Assembly (NCBI RefSeq): GCF_014596915.1
Contig: NZ_JACVWU010000001.1
Location: 558,001-622,000 of the forward strand
Direction: 5' to 3'
Source of the DNA: Streptomyces sp. TRM68416
GTDB taxonomy: Bacteria; Actinomycetota; Actinomycetes; Streptomycetales; Streptomycetaceae
DNA: 64,000 bases
Part shown: piece after piece, positions 9,291-18,170 of the stretch
How the letters are laid out: each line of letters starts with the position of its first letter
Numbering within the stretch: position 1 is the first letter of the stretch
Made by a program: the position numbers and the translations under genes
Notes under the pieces: model-generated
Databases searched by the model: none
What the model saw: the letters and a program-made list of their open reading frames with translations, nothing else
What the model was told of the DNA's origin: nothing

Positions 9291-9644
9291 CTACCCCGGC
9301 GGCCACTGCAGGCCACGGCCGCCGAGGACGTGCGCGTGGGCGTGCCAGACGGTCTGGCCGGCGCCGGAGCCGGTGTTGAAGACGATGCGGTAGCTCTCCG
9401 CCTTCTCCTCGTCGGCGACCGCCTGCGTCTCACGCAGCACGTCGGCGGCGATGTCCGGAGCGGCGGCGGCCAGCGCGGCGGCGTCCCTGTAGTGCGCCTT
9501 GGGGATGACCAGGACGTGCGTGGGCGCCTGGGGGTTGATGTCCCGGAAGGCGATGGTGGTCTCGGTCTCGCGGACGATCGTCGCCGGGATGGTGCCGGCG
9601 ACGATCTTGCAGAACAGACAGTCGTCCTGGGGCTCCCCTGCCAT
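9291..9644 (-). CDS. HIT-family nucleotide hydrolase (HINT-like)
   Basis: 117 residues from an ATG preceded by GGAGG at good spacing. The catalytic histidine triad reads HAHAHVLGG (H101, H103, H105), with CLFCKIVAG and ALKDINPQAPTHVLVIP-like segments (here FRDINPQAPTHVLVIPK) typical of the HINT branch. Such enzymes hydrolyse AMP-lysine or AMP-amidate bonds. It is the first gene of a tight group with rnz and the adenine deaminase. Confidence 0.9.
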   Translation of the reverse strand: MAGEPQDDCLFCKIVAGTIPATIVRETETTIAFRDINPQAPTHVLVIPKAHYRDAAALAAAAPDIAADVLRETQAVADEEKAESYRIVFNTGSGAGQTVWHAHAHVLGGRGLQWPPG

Positions 9645-9696
9645 GCGTGTGCCTCCTTCACGCTGGTGATCTCGTAGGGGCATGGTAGCGAGCCGG

Positions 9697-12600
9697 TCAG
9701 GGCAGCGACGGCGGTGTCTTCGCCGGGTTCCGGTCCAGCGACTCCAGCGCGATCCTGATCGCCTCGTCCAACTGCGCGTCCCGCCCGGCCACATGGTCCT
9801 GGGGGCGCTGTACGACCTCCACGTCCGGGTCCACGCCGTGGTTCTCCACGTCCCACCCGTAACCGTCGAGCCAGATCGCGTACTTCGGCTGGGTGACGAG
9901 CGTCCCGTCGACCAGCCGGTAGCGGCTGTCGATGCCGATGACACCGCCCCAGGTCCGCGTGCCCACCACCGGCCCGATCCCGAGCGCCTTGATCGCCGCG
10001 TTGACGATGTCCCCGTCGGACCCGGAGAACTCGTCGGCCACCGCCACGACCGGCCCGCGGGGCGCGTCCTCGGGGTAGCTCGACGCCCGCATCCCCCGCG
10101 GCACGGTCCACCCGACGATCCGGCGGGCCAGCTTCTCCACGACGAGCTGCGAGGTGTGCCCGCCGCGGTTCTCCCGGACGTCCACGACGAGCCCCTCCCG
10201 GGCCACCTCGATCCGCAGGTCCCGGTGGATCTGCGCCCAGCCCGGCGCCTGCATGTCGGGCACGTGCAGATAGCCCAGCCGCCCGCCGGACCGCTCATGG
10301 ACGTACGCCCGTCGCCCGGCCACCCAGTCGTGGTAGCGCAGGGGTTCCTCGTCGGCGACGGGCACGACCACCGCGTGCCGCGGCTCGCCGCCGCCGGCCG
10401 GGGACACGGTCAGCTCGACCGGCTTGCCCGCCGTGCCGACGAGCAGCGGACCGGGCCCGGCCACCGGATCCACCGGCACCCCGCCCACCGCGACGATCGC
10501 GTCCCCGGCCCGCACGGCTACGCCGGGCGCGGCGAGCGGCGCCCGCGCCTTGGGGTCGGACGTCTCCGAGGGCAGGATGCGGTCGATGTGCCAACTGCCG
10601 TTCTCCCGGCGGGAGATGTCGGCCCCGAGCAGTCCCTGCCGGGCGCCGCCGCGGTGTCCGCCGCGCGGGATGACGTACGCGTGCGAGGTGCCCAGCTCGC
10701 CCTGCACCTCGTAGAGCAGGTCCACCAGGTCGTCGTGGGTGGCCACCCGTTCCAGCACCGGCCGGTAGCGGTCGAGGACCCCGTCCCAGTCCACCCCGCT
10801 CAGGTCCGGCCGCCAGAAGTGGTCGCGCATGACGCGGCCGGCCTCTTCGTACATCTGCCGCCACTCGGCGGCCGGGTCGACGGTCTGCCGTACCCGGCCG
10901 AGGTCGACGGTGACGTTGGTGTCGCTGTCCTCGTCGCCGGAGGCCCGCCGGTCGCTGGGGACGACCTTGAGCCGGCCGTCGGTCCACAGCAGCACCCGCT
11001 TGCCGTCGCCGCTGACCTCGAAGTGGTCGGCGTCGGCGGCGAGATGCTCGACGCGCTGCTGAAGGAGGTCGTAGCGCTCCAGCTCGGCCCTGGGGTCGGG
11101 GTCCTCCGGTGCGGCCCGGGAGGCGCCGAGTTCGCCCGTGACGGGGTGCCGCAGCCACAGCAGTCCGTCCTTGGCGGCCCGCAGGGCGGTGTAGCGGGCG
11201 GCCTCGACCGAGAACGGCACAATCCGGTCGGCGAGCCCTTCGAGGTCGATACGGGTGGCCGGGGCGCCCTCGCTGTCGGGCGTCTCGTCCTTGTCGGGGG
11301 CGTCGAAGGGCCGCCCGTGCCGCTGCGGCCCGAACGGCGAGGGCGTGGTGGCGGCCAGGGTGATCAGGTACGGGCGGGAGCCGACCACGAAGGCGAGGTC
11401 GAAGACGTGCTCGTCGTAGACGGGGTCGAAGGAGCGCGCGGACAGGAAGGCCAGGTGCTTGCCGTCCTGGGTGAACGCCGGCGCGTAGTCCTGGAACCGC
11501 AGCGGGGTCGCCTCGGTGACCGACAGGTCGGTCGTGTTGGCGAGCCGCAGCTGGCTGAGCGGGCGCGGGCCGGGGTGCGCCCAGGCGAGCCAGGCGGAGT
11601 CGGGCGAGAACACCAGCCCGGACACGTCGCCGTCCGTGCTGCGGTCGACCTCGCGCACCTCGCCGGTCTCCCGCTCGACGAGCAGCACGCGTCCGTCGTG
11701 CGCGGCGACGGCGGCCCGGCTGCCGTCCGGGGCCATGGCGAGGTCGAGGACCCGGCCGAGCTGTCCGGCGGCGAGCCGGCGCGGGGTGGCGCCCGGGGCG
11801 AGTCCGGTGGCCGGGGCGAACTCCAGGGCGTCGTCGCCCTCGGCGTCGGTCACCCACACCACCCACTCCTCGCCCTCGGCGCGGAAGCTGCGCGGCTTGC
11901 GGGCCCGTACGCCGGGTTCGGCGGCGAGCGCGCGGGCGGGGCCGGAGCGGTGGGTGACCCAGTGGACGGCGCCGCGCACGCAGACGGCGCTGCCGCGCGC
12001 GGTGTGGTCGGGGGCGGCGGAGCCGAACCAGCGGGCGGCGTTGACCGGGTACGGCTGCCGGTCGGTGCGCTGTCCGCCGAGCCGGACGTCCAGGCGGCGC
12101 GGCTCGGCGCCGTCGAGGTCGTCGAGCAGCCAGAGTTCACCGGCGCAGGCGTAGACGACGCGGGTGCCGTCGGAGGCCGCGTGGCGGGCGTAGAAACCGT
12201 CGAGAGCGGTGTGCCGGCGCAGGTCGGAACCGTCGGCGAGCGAGGAGTACAGCGCCCCGACGCCCTCGTGGTCGGAGAGGAAGGCGATGCGCTCGCCGAC
12301 CCACGCCGGGTACTCGATGTTCCCGTCCAGCTCCTGGTGCAGCCGGACGAACTCCCCCGCGCCTTCCCCGTCGCGGACGTCCCGGTCGATCCACAACTTC
12401 CCCGTCGTACCGCCCCGGTACCGCTTCCACCGGGCCGCCTCCAGTCCCATGCCCACGGACAGCAGCACGGTGTGCGGCCCGTAGGCCACTCCCCCGACGG
12501 GCCCGTACGGCAGGGTCGTCGCCGGTCCGCCGTCGAGCGGGACGGCGTGCGCCCAGGTGCGGCTGCGGCTCGCGCGGCCCTGGCTGCTGGTCGCGAGGAC

Positions 12601-12915
12601 GTGTCCGTCGGGGGTCCAGCCGCGCACCCGGGTCGGGTAACTGCCCCAGTGCGTGAGGCGGGTGGAGGCCCCGCCGTCCACCGGGGCGATGTGCACCTCG
12701 GGTGCGCCGTCGCGGGTGGAGGTCCAGGCGACGGTGGTGCCGTCGGGCGAGATGCGCGGCGCGGTGACGGGGACGTTGTCGGCGCTGACCCGCCAGGCCC
12801 GTCCGCCCTCTAGAGGGGCGAGCCAGACGTCGTCCTCGGCGGTGAAGGCGATCAACTCGCCGTGCAGGTGGGGGAACCGGAGATACGCGGATGCCGTGGC
12901 CGCAGGCTGAGTCAC
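9697..12915 (-). CDS. Tricorn protease homologue
   Basis: 1072 residues, the full length of the tricorn family. The N-terminal two thirds is a beta-propeller region with repeated DG-x-W/V-A-x strands; then come a helical C1 domain (MYEEAGRVMRDHFW), a PDZ domain (VRAGDAIVAVGGVPVD) and the C-terminal S41 serine-protease domain. Catalytic residues can be placed at H745 (GTSHAYV) and S966 (EFSGSDGD), almost the same numbers as in the archaeal enzyme. Tricorn cleaves peptides released by the proteasome; Streptomyces also has a 20S proteasome. It begins at ATG and is monocistronic, with the HIT gene about 50 bases downstream. Confidence 0.95.
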   Translation of the reverse strand: MTQPAATASAYLRFPHLHGELIAFTAEDDVWLAPLEGGRAWRVSADNVPVTAPRISPDGTTVAWTSTRDGAPEVHIAPVDGGASTRLTHWGSYPTRVRGWTPDGHVLATSSQGRASRSRTWAHAVPLDGGPATTLPYGPVGGVAYGPHTVLLSVGMGLEAARWKRYRGGTTGKLWIDRDVRDGEGAGEFVRLHQELDGNIEYPAWVGERIAFLSDHEGVGALYSSLADGSDLRRHTALDGFYARHAASDGTRVVYACAGELWLLDDLDGAEPRRLDVRLGGQRTDRQPYPVNAARWFGSAAPDHTARGSAVCVRGAVHWVTHRSGPARALAAEPGVRARKPRSFRAEGEEWVVWVTDAEGDDALEFAPATGLAPGATPRRLAAGQLGRVLDLAMAPDGSRAAVAAHDGRVLLVERETGEVREVDRSTDGDVSGLVFSPDSAWLAWAHPGPRPLSQLRLANTTDLSVTEATPLRFQDYAPAFTQDGKHLAFLSARSFDPVYDEHVFDLAFVVGSRPYLITLAATTPSPFGPQRHGRPFDAPDKDETPDSEGAPATRIDLEGLADRIVPFSVEAARYTALRAAKDGLLWLRHPVTGELGASRAAPEDPDPRAELERYDLLQQRVEHLAADADHFEVSGDGKRVLLWTDGRLKVVPSDRRASGDEDSDTNVTVDLGRVRQTVDPAAEWRQMYEEAGRVMRDHFWRPDLSGVDWDGVLDRYRPVLERVATHDDLVDLLYEVQGELGTSHAYVIPRGGHRGGARQGLLGADISRRENGSWHIDRILPSETSDPKARAPLAAPGVAVRAGDAIVAVGGVPVDPVAGPGPLLVGTAGKPVELTVSPAGGGEPRHAVVVPVADEEPLRYHDWVAGRRAYVHERSGGRLGYLHVPDMQAPGWAQIHRDLRIEVAREGLVVDVRENRGGHTSQLVVEKLARRIVGWTVPRGMRASSYPEDAPRGPVVAVADEFSGSDGDIVNAAIKALGIGPVVGTRTWGGVIGIDSRYRLVDGTLVTQPKYAIWLDGYGWDVENHGVDPDVEVVQRPQDHVAGRDAQLDEAIRIALESLDRNPAKTPPSLP

Positions 12916-12993
12916 CCGCTCACCCTACGCAGCGGCGTGACCCGCGGTAAGGGGTTTCGATCACTTGCCCTCCGGACGACCGGCCCCCGGGGG

Positions 12994-13542
12994 TCATTTG
13001 CCCTCGGGCCAGCACTGCGGATCCTCCTTGCACCACAGCGTCTTGGTGACGGTCACGGTGACGGTGGGGCCGGGCTGCTGCTGACCGCCGTTGCTCGGTA
13101 CGACGACGGGTGACGGCGTCCCCTCGCAGTTGCCCAGCCCGTCCACGTGGAACCACTCCTTGCCGTCCACCTTGGCAACGAGGTTGCCGCGGACGCACTT
13201 GCCGTCGACCGCGCGGGTGACGGTGCCGTCGACCGTGATGTCCTTGCCGTCCTTGGTCCTGCCGTCGCAGTCGACGTCGGCCACCGTCTCCTCGCCCGCG
13301 CTGGGCGTCGAGCCGTTGCCGTCGTCGCCGTAGGAGGCGCGGCAGGTGAGCCACTGCACGTCCGCCTTCTGCCGCTCCAGCTCCCGCGTCACGGTCTGGT
13401 CGGTGGTGTACGCGATGGACGCGGTGCTCATCCCCATCGTCTCGCACGCGACGGTTCCGCCGACGGCGACCACGACCAGCCCGGCCGCACCCGCCACTCG
13501 CGCCCCTCGCGGGCGACGCCAAATCCGCCTCAATGCCCCCAT
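12994..13542 (-). CDS. Hypothetical secreted or membrane-anchored protein
   Basis: 182 residues: a basic start (MGALRRIWRRPRGARV), one hydrophobic segment (AGAAGLVVVAVGGTVA) ending in VACET, then a small extracellular domain with six cysteines before the C-terminus and a final C-K-E-D-P-Q-C-W motif. The region between (ELERQKADVQWLTCRASY, VDGKCVRGNLVAKVDGK) suggests a DUF4333-like fold, which is found in Streptomyces lipoproteins, but the lipobox is not convincing. Proline/threonine/valine-rich linker near residue 150. No Shine-Dalgarno is obvious before the ATG, so the start is uncertain. Function unknown. Confidence 0.68.
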   Translation of the reverse strand: MGALRRIWRRPRGARVAGAAGLVVVAVGGTVACETMGMSTASIAYTTDQTVTRELERQKADVQWLTCRASYGDDGNGSTPSAGEETVADVDCDGRTKDGKDITVDGTVTRAVDGKCVRGNLVAKVDGKEWFHVDGLGNCEGTPSPVVVPSNGGQQQPGPTVTVTVTKTLWCKEDPQCWPEGK

Positions 13543-13676
13543 GGAGGGCAGCCTGCCACTGTCCCGGCCGCCGCGGTAGAGCGCATACGGCCACAACTCC
13601 GCTCCCGCGGGCCCCGTCGACGTACTGTTCTGCCGTGCGCAACGACCGCAGGCCGAGAGACTCGTCGTGACCGAAC

Positions 13677-13700
13677 GGACGGTCCACTGGTGGACCGTCC
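13677..13700 (-). terminator. Hairpin downstream of rsmE
   Basis: A perfect 11-bp inverted repeat (GGACGGTCCAC / GTGGACCGTCC, two-base loop) 30 bases past the rsmE stop. There is no long T-run, as is common for Streptomyces terminators. It lies between rsmE and the start of the downstream hypothetical gene. Confidence 0.6.
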
Positions 13701-13729
13701 GGCGGGGAGTTGAACGGATGGGGCCGATG

Positions 13730-14470
13730 TCAGGACCAGCGGCCGGTACGGCCGAGCAGCAGGGCCGCGGCGGCGGTGCCCGCGGTCGACGTGCGCAGCA
13801 CACTGGGCCCGAGCCGGTAGGGCAGCGCCCCGGCCTCTTCGAAGAGGGCCAACTCCTCCGGCGCCACGCCCCCTTCGGGCCCGACGACCAGCACGATCTC
13901 CCCCGCGGCGGGCAGTCCGACGGTCGCCAGCGGCTCCTGGCCGCTCTCGTGGAGTACGGCGGCGAAGTCGGCCTTCGCGAGCAGCGCGGCGACCTGCTTG
14001 GAGGTCGCCGCGTCCGCGACCTCGGGGAAGCGGACGCGCCGGGACTGCTTGCCGGCCTCACGGGCGGTGGCCCGCCACTTCGTGAGCGCCTTCAGCCCGC
14101 GCTCGCCCTTCCACTGCGTGATGCAACGGGAGGCCGCCCAGGGCACGATCGCGTCGACGCCGACCTCGGTCATGGTCTCGACGGCGAGTTCACCGCGGTC
14201 GCCCTTGGGCAGGGCCTGGACGACGGTGATCCGGGGAGACGCCTCGGCCTCTTCCGCGACCTCGCCCAGCTCGACGACGAGCCGGTCCTTGCCCTCGGTC
14301 TCCAGCACCACGCACTCGGCCCAGCGCCCGGCCCCGTCGGTGAGGACCACACCCTCACCGGCCCGCAGCCGCTTCACGGAGACGGCATGCCGCCCTTCGG
14401 GCCCGTCGAGGACGTACCGCCCGCCGCGACCCGCATCGAAGTGCTCGACCACGAACACCGGAGCCGTCAT
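13730..14470 (-). CDS. rsmE: 16S rRNA (uracil1498-N3)-methyltransferase RsmE
   Basis: 246 residues. An N-terminal PUA-like domain is followed by a SPOUT methyltransferase domain whose knot is marked by VVGPEGG and LGPSVLRTSTAGTAAAALLL, which bind S-adenosylmethionine. RsmE methylates U1498 of 16S rRNA in 30S subunits. Length is normal. The start codon overlaps the stop of the upstream nitronate monooxygenase-like gene by four bases (ATGA). A strong hairpin follows. Confidence 0.94.
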   Translation of the reverse strand: MTAPVFVVEHFDAGRGGRYVLDGPEGRHAVSVKRLRAGEGVVLTDGAGRWAECVVLETEGKDRLVVELGEVAEEAEASPRITVVQALPKGDRGELAVETMTEVGVDAIVPWAASRCITQWKGERGLKALTKWRATAREAGKQSRRVRFPEVADAATSKQVAALLAKADFAAVLHESGQEPLATVGLPAAGEIVLVVGPEGGVAPEELALFEEAGALPYRLGPSVLRTSTAGTAAAALLLGRTGRWS

Positions 14471-15552
14471 CGCCCCGCACCGCCTTCCTGACCCACCGAC
14501 AACGCTGTCCTGGCGGCGTCGAGTTCGGCCGCCAGCACCTCCACCAACTGCCCCGCCGGCAGCTCACGGGCCATCCGGTGCCCCTGCCCGGCCCACAGCG
14601 CCATGCCCTGCGCGTCACCCGCCTTGGCGGCCGCCTTGCGCAGCGGCGCGGTGAGGTGGTGGACCTCCGGGTAGGCGGCGGGGGCGTACGGCCCGTGCTC
14701 GCGCATGAACCGGTTGACGAGCCCGCGGGCGGGCCGCCCGGAGAAGGCGCGCGTCAGCTCGGTGCGTACGTACAGGGGGTTGGTCAGCGCCTGCTTGTGC
14801 ACGGCGCCGGCCCCGGACTCGGGCGTGGCGAGGAATGCCGTACCGAGCTGGGCGGCGCTCGCGCCCGCGGCGAGCACGGCGGCGATCTGGCTGCCCCGCA
14901 TGATGCCGCCGGCGGCAACGACAGGAATGGCGACGGTCTCGCGGATCTGCCCGATCAGCGACAGCAGCCCGATCCCGGTCCCGTCGGTCTCGGGGTTGTC
15001 GCGATGCGTCCCCTGGTGGCCGCCTGCCTCGATCCCCTGCGCGATCACCGCGTCGGCCCCGGCCCGCTGCACGGCGAGCGCCTCGTCGGCGGTGGTCGCG
15101 TTGACCAGGGTGAAGGTCCCGGCCCGGCGGAGGGAGTCGAGCACTTCGGGGCTCGGCACTCCGAAGTGGAAGGAGACCACCGGCACCGGGTTGTCGAGCA
15201 GCACGGCGAGCTTGGCGTCGTACCCGTCGTCCCGTCCGCAGTCCGGATCGCCCAGCTCCGTCTCGTACCAGCCCGCCTCCCCGGCCAGCTGATGGGCGTA
15301 GACATCGACGGCGGCCGCGTCCGCGTACTCCGGCTGCGGCAGGAACAGATTGATCCCGAAGGGCCGGCCGGTCAGCCCCCGCAACTGCTTGATCTCCTGG
15401 TACATGCCATCGGCGGTCTTGTACCCACCCGCGAGAAACCCGAGCCCTCCGGCCTCGGACACGGCAGCGGCAAGCGCCGGCACGGACACACCGCCCGCCA
15501 TCGGGGCCTGCACGATCGGATGGGGGAAAAGATCGGTCAGCGCGGAGGACAT
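14467..15552 (-). CDS. Nitronate monooxygenase-like flavoprotein
   Basis: 361 residues, a FMN-dependent TIM barrel of the 2-nitropropane dioxygenase family: the start PIVQAPMAGGVSVPALAAAVSEAGGLGFLAGG, the central GADAVIAQGIEAGGHQG containing the His usually acting as base, and the FMN phosphate loop VVAAGGI. True class I enzymes oxidise propionate 3-nitronate; many family members have other flavin-dependent roles, so the substrate is open. It overlaps rsmE by four bases, a pairing common in streptomycetes. Confidence 0.87.
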   Translation of the reverse strand: MSSALTDLFPHPIVQAPMAGGVSVPALAAAVSEAGGLGFLAGGYKTADGMYQEIKQLRGLTGRPFGINLFLPQPEYADAAAVDVYAHQLAGEAGWYETELGDPDCGRDDGYDAKLAVLLDNPVPVVSFHFGVPSPEVLDSLRRAGTFTLVNATTADEALAVQRAGADAVIAQGIEAGGHQGTHRDNPETDGTGIGLLSLIGQIRETVAIPVVAAGGIMRGSQIAAVLAAGASAAQLGTAFLATPESGAGAVHKQALTNPLYVRTELTRAFSGRPARGLVNRFMREHGPYAPAAYPEVHHLTAPLRKAAAKAGDAQGMALWAGQGHRMARELPAGQLVEVLAAELDAARTALSVGQEGGAGR

Positions 15553-15678
15553 GACGGCATGTTGTCACGTCCCCAGAACAAGACCGAACCCACCCTTCCG
15601 CCCACCCATCACAACCCCGCCCAGCGCTTGAAGCCGACGCAACAACCAGACGCCCCTTGCCGGCGCCGGTCGGTACAT

Positions 15679-15822
15679 CCAGCCCGTCCGGCGCTTGAGG
15701 ACGAGGCCCGTTCAGGGCCGATGGGGGTGCAGGGGCGAAGCCCCGCGGGGGTCCAGGGGGCGGAGCCCCCAGGCGGGGTCGAAGGGGCGGCAGCCCCTGG
15801 GGATGGGACGGGTAGGGGCGGC
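15679..15822. repeat. Streptomyces-type GC-rich intergenic repetitive element
   Basis: Fills most of the 302-base gap between dnaJ and the nitronate monooxygenase gene. It starts with AGCCCGTCCGGCGCTTGAGG, continues through GTTCAGGGCC and then contains nested short inverted repeats such as GGGGGC/GCCCCC and GGGGC/GCCCC. Blocks of this kind are scattered between genes in many Streptomyces chromosomes. It could fold into a terminator for dnaJ, but its general role is not known to me. I see no coding potential here. Confidence 0.65.
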
Positions 15823-15854
15823 GGGGGCGAAAACAACCCGGCGCCCACCCACCG

Positions 15855-16991
15855 TCACCGCCCGTTGAACGCATCCTTCAGCCGCGAGAACAACCCCTGC
15901 TGCCCCGGCTGGAACTGCCCCTGCGGCCGCTCCTCACCCCGCAGCTTCGCCAGCTCCCGCAACAACCGCTCCTGCTCCGGATCCAGCTTGCTCGGCGTCT
16001 GCACCTCGACATGCACGATGAGATCACCGCGCCCACCACCCCGCAGATGCGTCACACCACGCCCGTGCAGCGGAATCGACTGCCCGGACTGGGTCCCGGG
16101 CCGAATGTCGACCTCCTCAAGACCGTCCAGCGTCTCCAACGGCACCTTCGTCCCCAGCGCCGCCGCCGTCATCGGAATGGTCACCGTGCAGTGCAGATCG
16201 TCCCCGCGCCGCTGGAACATCGCATGCGGCAGCTCATGGATCTCGACGTACAGGTCACCGGCAGGACCGCCACCCGGCCCCACCTCACCCTCACCCGCGA
16301 GCTGGATCCGCGTGCCGTTGTCGACACCGGCCGGGATCTTCACGGTCAGGGTCCGACGGGACCGCACCCGCCCGTCCCCCGCGCACTCCGGACACGGCGT
16401 CGGAACCACGGTCCCGAACCCCTGGCACTGCGGACACGGCCGCGAGGTCATGACCTGCCCCAGGAACGACCGCGTCACCTGCGACACCTCACCGCGCCCG
16501 CGGCACATGTCACACGTCTGCGCGGAGGTCCCCGGCGCCGCGCCCTCACCGCTGCAGGTGTTGCAGACGACGGCGGTGTCGACCTGGATGTCCTTCGTCG
16601 TACCGAAGGCCGCCTCGTCGAGCTCGACCTCCAGCCGGATCATCGCGTCCTGACCGCGCCGCGTCCGCGACCTCGGCCCGCGCTGGGACGCGGTCCCGAA
16701 GAACGCGTCCATGATGTCCGAGAAGTTCCCGAAGCCGCCCGCGCCGAAGCCGCCCGCGCCCCCGCCGCCCGCCTGGGACAGCGGGTCGCCGCCGAGGTCG
16801 TAGACCTGCTTCTTCTGCGGGTCCGACAGCACCTCGTAAGCGGCGTTGATCTCCTTGAACCGCTCCTGGGTCTTCGGATCCGGGTTGACGTCCGGGTGCA
16901 GCTCGCGCGCGAGCCGGCGGAACGCCTTCTTGATCTCATCCTGCGACGCGTCGCGGCGCACGCCGAGAACGGCGTAGTAGTCCGTGGCCAC
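15855..16991 (-). CDS. dnaJ2: Chaperone DnaJ (HrcA-linked copy)
   Basis: 378 residues. J domain with the HPD triad at residues 32-34, a Gly/Phe-rich linker around GAGGFGAGGFGNF, four zinc-binding C-x-x-C-x-G-x-G repeats (CNTCSGEG, CDMCRGRG, CPQCQGFG, CPECAGDG), and a C-terminal substrate-binding domain. It stimulates DnaK ATPase and delivers unfolded clients. It starts immediately after the hrcA stop, forming the hrcA-dnaJ operon found in Streptomyces in addition to the dnaK operon copy. Regulation is expected through the CIRCE element upstream of hrcA. Confidence 0.95.
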   Translation of the reverse strand: MATDYYAVLGVRRDASQDEIKKAFRRLARELHPDVNPDPKTQERFKEINAAYEVLSDPQKKQVYDLGGDPLSQAGGGGAGGFGAGGFGNFSDIMDAFFGTASQRGPRSRTRRGQDAMIRLEVELDEAAFGTTKDIQVDTAVVCNTCSGEGAAPGTSAQTCDMCRGRGEVSQVTRSFLGQVMTSRPCPQCQGFGTVVPTPCPECAGDGRVRSRRTLTVKIPAGVDNGTRIQLAGEGEVGPGGGPAGDLYVEIHELPHAMFQRRGDDLHCTVTIPMTAAALGTKVPLETLDGLEEVDIRPGTQSGQSIPLHGRGVTHLRGGGRGDLIVHVEVQTPSKLDPEQERLLRELAKLRGEERPQGQFQPGQQGLFSRLKDAFNGR

Positions 16992-18008
16992 TTACGACTC
17001 CGCCAGGATCTGTCCGACGTACCGTGCCACTGCGCGTACCGCTCCCATCGTTCCCGGGTAATCCATGCGGGTCGGTCCGACCACGCCGAGCTTGGCGACT
17101 GCCTCGCCGCCCGAACCGTAGCCGACCGACACCACGGACGTTGAGTTGAGTCCCTCGTAGGCGTTCTCGTGCCCGATGCGCACGGTCATGCCCGAATCCC
17201 CGGCCTCGCCAAGGAGTTTGAGGAGCACGACCTGCTCCTCAAGGGCCTCCAGGACGGGCCGGATGGTGAGGGGGAAGTCATGTCCGAAGCGGGTCAGATT
17301 GGCGGTGCCGCCGATCATCAACCGCTCCTCGTTCTCCTCGACGAGCGTCTCCAGCAGGGTGGAGAGCACCGTCGAGACCGTGCCGCGGTCCTCCAGGTCG
17401 AAGCCCTCGGGGAGGTCCTCGACGAGCGTCGGCACGTCGGTGAAGCGCCGACCCGCGATCCGGCTGTTCAGCCGGGCCCGCAGATCGGCCAGGGACGTCT
17501 CGCCGAACGGCGCCGGGCAGTCGACCATCCGCTGCTCGACCCGGCCGGTGTCCGTGATCAGCACGAGCATCACGCGCGCGGGTGCGAGCGAGAGCAGCTC
17601 CACGTGCCGCACGGTCGACCGGGTCAGCGACGGGTACTGCACGACGGCGACCTGCCGGGTGAGCTGGGCCAGCAGCCGTACCGTCCGCGCGACGACGTCG
17701 TCGAGGTCGACGGCGCCGTCGAGGAAGTTCTGGATGGCCCGCCGCTCGGGCGCGGTCATCGGCTTGACGCCGGCCAGCTTGTCGACGAAGAGCCGGTAGC
17801 CCTTGTCGGTCGGGATCCGCCCGGCACTGGTGTGCGGCTGGGCGATGAACCCCTCGTCCTCCAGGGCCGCCATGTCGTTGCGCACGGTGGCCGGGGAGAC
17901 GCCGAGGTTGTGCCGCTCGGTGAGGGCCTTGGACCCCACCGGCTCCTCGGTGCCGACGTAGTCCTGGACGATGGCGCGCAGCACCTGAAGCCTGCGTTCA
18001 CTCAGCAT
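16992..18008 (-). CDS. hrcA: Heat-inducible transcription repressor HrcA
   Basis: 338 residues starting [18 protein letters not shown], with GGAGG eight bases upstream of the ATG. The N-terminal winged-helix domain ([18 protein letters not shown]) is followed by the GAF-like dimerisation domain ([33 protein letters not shown]). HrcA binds CIRCE and represses groE-type heat-shock genes; a CIRCE copy lies in its own promoter, so it is autoregulated. Confidence 0.96.
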   Translation of the reverse strand: MLSERRLQVLRAIVQDYVGTEEPVGSKALTERHNLGVSPATVRNDMAALEDEGFIAQPHTSAGRIPTDKGYRLFVDKLAGVKPMTAPERRAIQNFLDGAVDLDDVVARTVRLLAQLTRQVAVVQYPSLTRSTVRHVELLSLAPARVMLVLITDTGRVEQRMVDCPAPFGETSLADLRARLNSRIAGRRFTDVPTLVEDLPEGFDLEDRGTVSTVLSTLLETLVEENEERLMIGGTANLTRFGHDFPLTIRPVLEALEEQVVLLKLLGEAGDSGMTVRIGHENAYEGLNSTSVVSVGYGSGGEAVAKLGVVGPTRMDYPGTMGAVRAVARYVGQILAES

Positions 18009-18046
18009 CGCGCACACCTCCAGAAGTCGTCCCCTTGGCGCTTCGC

Positions 18047-18073
18047 CTGGCACTCTGTCCGTGCGAGTGCCAG
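18047..18073 (-). promoter_or_regulatory. CIRCE operator (HrcA binding site)
   Basis: Perfect 9-bp inverted repeat with a 9-base spacer: CTGGCACTC-N9-GAGTGCCAG. It matches the CIRCE consensus TTAGCACTC-N9-GAGTGCTAA in the seven inner positions except one, with compensating changes in both arms so that symmetry is preserved. It sits about 40 bases upstream of hrcA, at the expected transcription start. Confidence 0.92.
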
Positions 18074-18086
18074 CCGTCCCCGGCCC

Positions 18087-18117
18087 AGTGTACGGCCGTG
18101 GGGTGCACCCCGGGCAA
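18087..18117 (-). promoter_or_regulatory. Probable promoter of hrcA-dnaJ
   Basis: On the minus strand, TTGCCC (18117-18112) and TACACT (18092-18087) are separated by 19 bases. The spacing is one or two bases longer than ideal, but transcription would begin near 18080, just ahead of the CIRCE element, which fits HrcA repression. Confidence 0.5.
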
Positions 18118-18170
18118 GGCCGGTCCCGCGACGCCGTGCCGGAAGGGGCGGTCACCGCTAGCGTCGCCGT

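Noticed and set aside
9682..12813. 1043-residue plus-strand frame opposite tricorn protease
   Set aside because: Val/Gly/Arg-rich composition with no motifs is typical of antisense shadow frames; the tricorn frame has both placed catalytic residues.
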